A stretch of 64,000 nt of DNA from Cyclobacteriaceae bacterium. Lineage in GTDB: Bacteria; Bacteroidota; Bacteroidia; Cytophagales; Cyclobacteriaceae. The notes beneath the pieces were generated by a model, which was given only the letters and a program-made list of their open reading frames with translations, had not been told where the DNA came from and did not search any database. Location: NCBI GenBank assembly GCA_026129485.1, contig JAHCHY010000007.1, forward strand, positions 124,001 to 188,000, in the 5' to 3' direction. A program made the position numbers and the translations under genes. This document shows positions 62,980-64,000 of this stretch, in pieces. Within the stretch, counting starts at the first letter, position 1, and each line of letters opens with the position of its first letter.

Positions 62980-64000
62980 TATTCCATTACATCAGCGCGT
63001 TTCCTGTTGCTGAGAAATATCATTCCGATTACAAAACAACTGGCGGCTACAGCAATCGGGTACCACAATCCCGCAACGGGATCTCCTGTTCCATCACTGC
63101 TTTTACTTTGTTCGAACAGCCAGGTAGCAATAAAGGGTGTAAGCCCTCCGAAAATTCCATTACCGATGTGGTACGGTAACGACATGGACGTGTACCGTAT
63201 CCGGGTAGGAAATAATTCGACCAGGAATGCAGCAATAGGACCATACACCATAGTAACCAGGATAACCTGGATAAACACCAGCGCGATCATCAGCCAGAAG
63301 TCGCGGTTCGGCAGTATGATCTCTGTTTTGGCTTCATTGAGGCTGCCATCGCTTCGGGTTTTCCGGATTTCGTTCTGAATGGTATTGTCCGTGTACATCC
63401 TGCTGGTTTGATGAACAAAGGTTGTGTCGCCCGCAGCATGAATGGTGCTGTTTCGTGTAAGTGATTTTGCGCCTTCAATCTCTACTTTTGCTTTTACATC
63501 AGCAATGGCGTACATGGTACGGTATATAGGTCGGTAAAGCAGAACAGCCAGCAGCATACCACCGAGCATAATATACTTCCGCCCTACGCGGTCGCTCCAG
63601 CCACCGAAAACAATGAAGAACGGTGTACCGATCAGCAAAGCGATGGCAATAATGTCGCGGGTTTGAACAAACTCAACTTTGCAGATCTGTTCTAAGAAAG
63701 TCATGGCGTAAAACTGCCCCGTGTACCAGACCACTCCCTGCCCCGCTGCTGCTCCGAACAATGCGATCAAAACCATTCGCAGGTTCTCTTTCTTACCAAA
63801 GCTTTCTTTGATCGGGTTTTTCGAAATCTTGCCTTCCGCTTTTATCTTTTTAAACAACGGGCTCTCCTGCATACGCAACCGGATGTAAACGGAAACACCC
63901 ACAAGCAAAGCAGATAACAGGAAAGGAATACGCCAGCCCCAGCTCGAAAATTCATCTACGCCAACGGAATGACGCACAGCAAGTATCACCCCGATTGAAA
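62979..64000 (-). CDS. MFS transporter, metabolite:H+ symporter type (partial at the window edge)
   Basis: About 340 residues of the C-terminal part are visible; the N-terminus lies beyond 64000. WRIPFLLSALLVGVSVYIRLRMQESPLFKKI marks the sugar-transporter/MHS-like turn after helix six. FGGWSDRVGRKYIMLGG is the cytoplasmic Asp-Arg-Gly-Arg-type motif, and LVELFPTRIRYTSMSLPYHIGNGIFGGLTPFIATW is diagnostic for the MHS group. A hydrophilic insertion of about 80 residues (residues 160-235 of the visible part) separates two helices and is unusual. The solute is not known; relatives move proline, betaine or organic acids. Confidence 0.9.
   Translation of the reverse strand, partial: SIGVILAVRHSVGVDEFSSWGWRIPFLLSALLVGVSVYIRLRMQESPLFKKIKAEGKISKNPIKESFGKKENLRMVLIALFGAAAGQGVVWYTGQFYAMTFLEQICKVEFVQTRDIIAIALLIGTPFFIVFGGWSDRVGRKYIMLGGMLLAVLLYRPIYRTMYAIADVKAKVEIEGAKSLTRNSTIHAAGDTTFVHQTSRMYTDNTIQNEIRKTRSDGSLNEAKTEIILPNRDFWLMIALVFIQVILVTMVYGPIAAFLVELFPTRIRYTSMSLPYHIGNGIFGGLTPFIATWLFEQSKSSDGTGDPVAGLWYPIAVAASCFVIGMIFLSNRKRADVME

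Overview
The window reads as chromosomal DNA of a member of the Bacteroidota, most likely a Cytophagales-type bacterium. The evidence is a SusC-type TonB-linked receptor, DUF4249, DUF2911 and DUF4956 proteins, a subtilase with a type IX secretion sorting tail, promoter-like boxes of the TAnnTTTG type, and moderate GC content. The species cannot be named from the sequence alone.

Layout. 1-14.9 kb: the end of a SusC receptor gene with LacI-type operator-like palindromes upstream, a penicillin-acylase-family Ser-hydrolase, a cyclophilin, a sodium:solute symporter preceded by a 38-residue membrane protein, DUF2911, an alkyladenine glycosylase, an OmpA/PD40 protein, a lysine-tailed SWIB protein, a gene-free degraded stretch (10.3-11.25 kb), a lipoprotein gamma-glutamyltransferase, a TetR regulator and small genes, then tRNA-Asp.

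15.0-25.64 kb: a 10.6 kb integrative element inserted in the 3' end of tRNA-Asp. It is bounded by a 16-bp direct repeat, and the old tRNA terminator now sits at its far end. It encodes a tyrosine recombinase with atypical catalytic positions, a protein of unknown function, a small helix-turn-helix protein, three unknown small membrane proteins in tandem, a DUF3987 replication-type protein and a DnaB-N-domain protein. Between the last two lies an array of 11 exact CGGAACA heptamers that looks like iterons. A reverse-strand cargo block follows (Fic protein, PBECR-type nuclease-like protein, two unknown genes, one frameshifted gene). A 25-bp direct repeat brackets most of this block. No relaxase and no recognisable capsid gene is seen. 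The element is the most novel part of the window.

25.7-48.2 kb: mostly housekeeping genes in tightly packed operons: accA; an MBL hydrolase/patatin/urocanate hydratase/acyltransferase operon; an outer-membrane barrel; folC-trmB; an LpxH-like phosphoesterase with a glycosyltransferase; a TrpF-like protein; a T9SS-exported subtilase; rpe; an LpoB/COG3014 pair; an outer-membrane protein; gyrA; a TPR protein; and a YbiT-like ABC-F ATPase convergent on a shared terminator.

48.4-58.8 kb: a probable envelope cluster of a lamin-tail lipoprotein, DUF4956 membrane protein, HlyD-like adaptor and TolC-like protein with overlapping genes and no conventional pump. After it come a TonB-dependent receptor, a DUF4249 lipoprotein and a large secreted protein with a plug-like tail. 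58.9-64.0 kb: two convergent overlapping small genes, a Rieske oxygenase, LigD (polymerase-phosphoesterase-ligase order) and an MFS transporter cut by the window edge.
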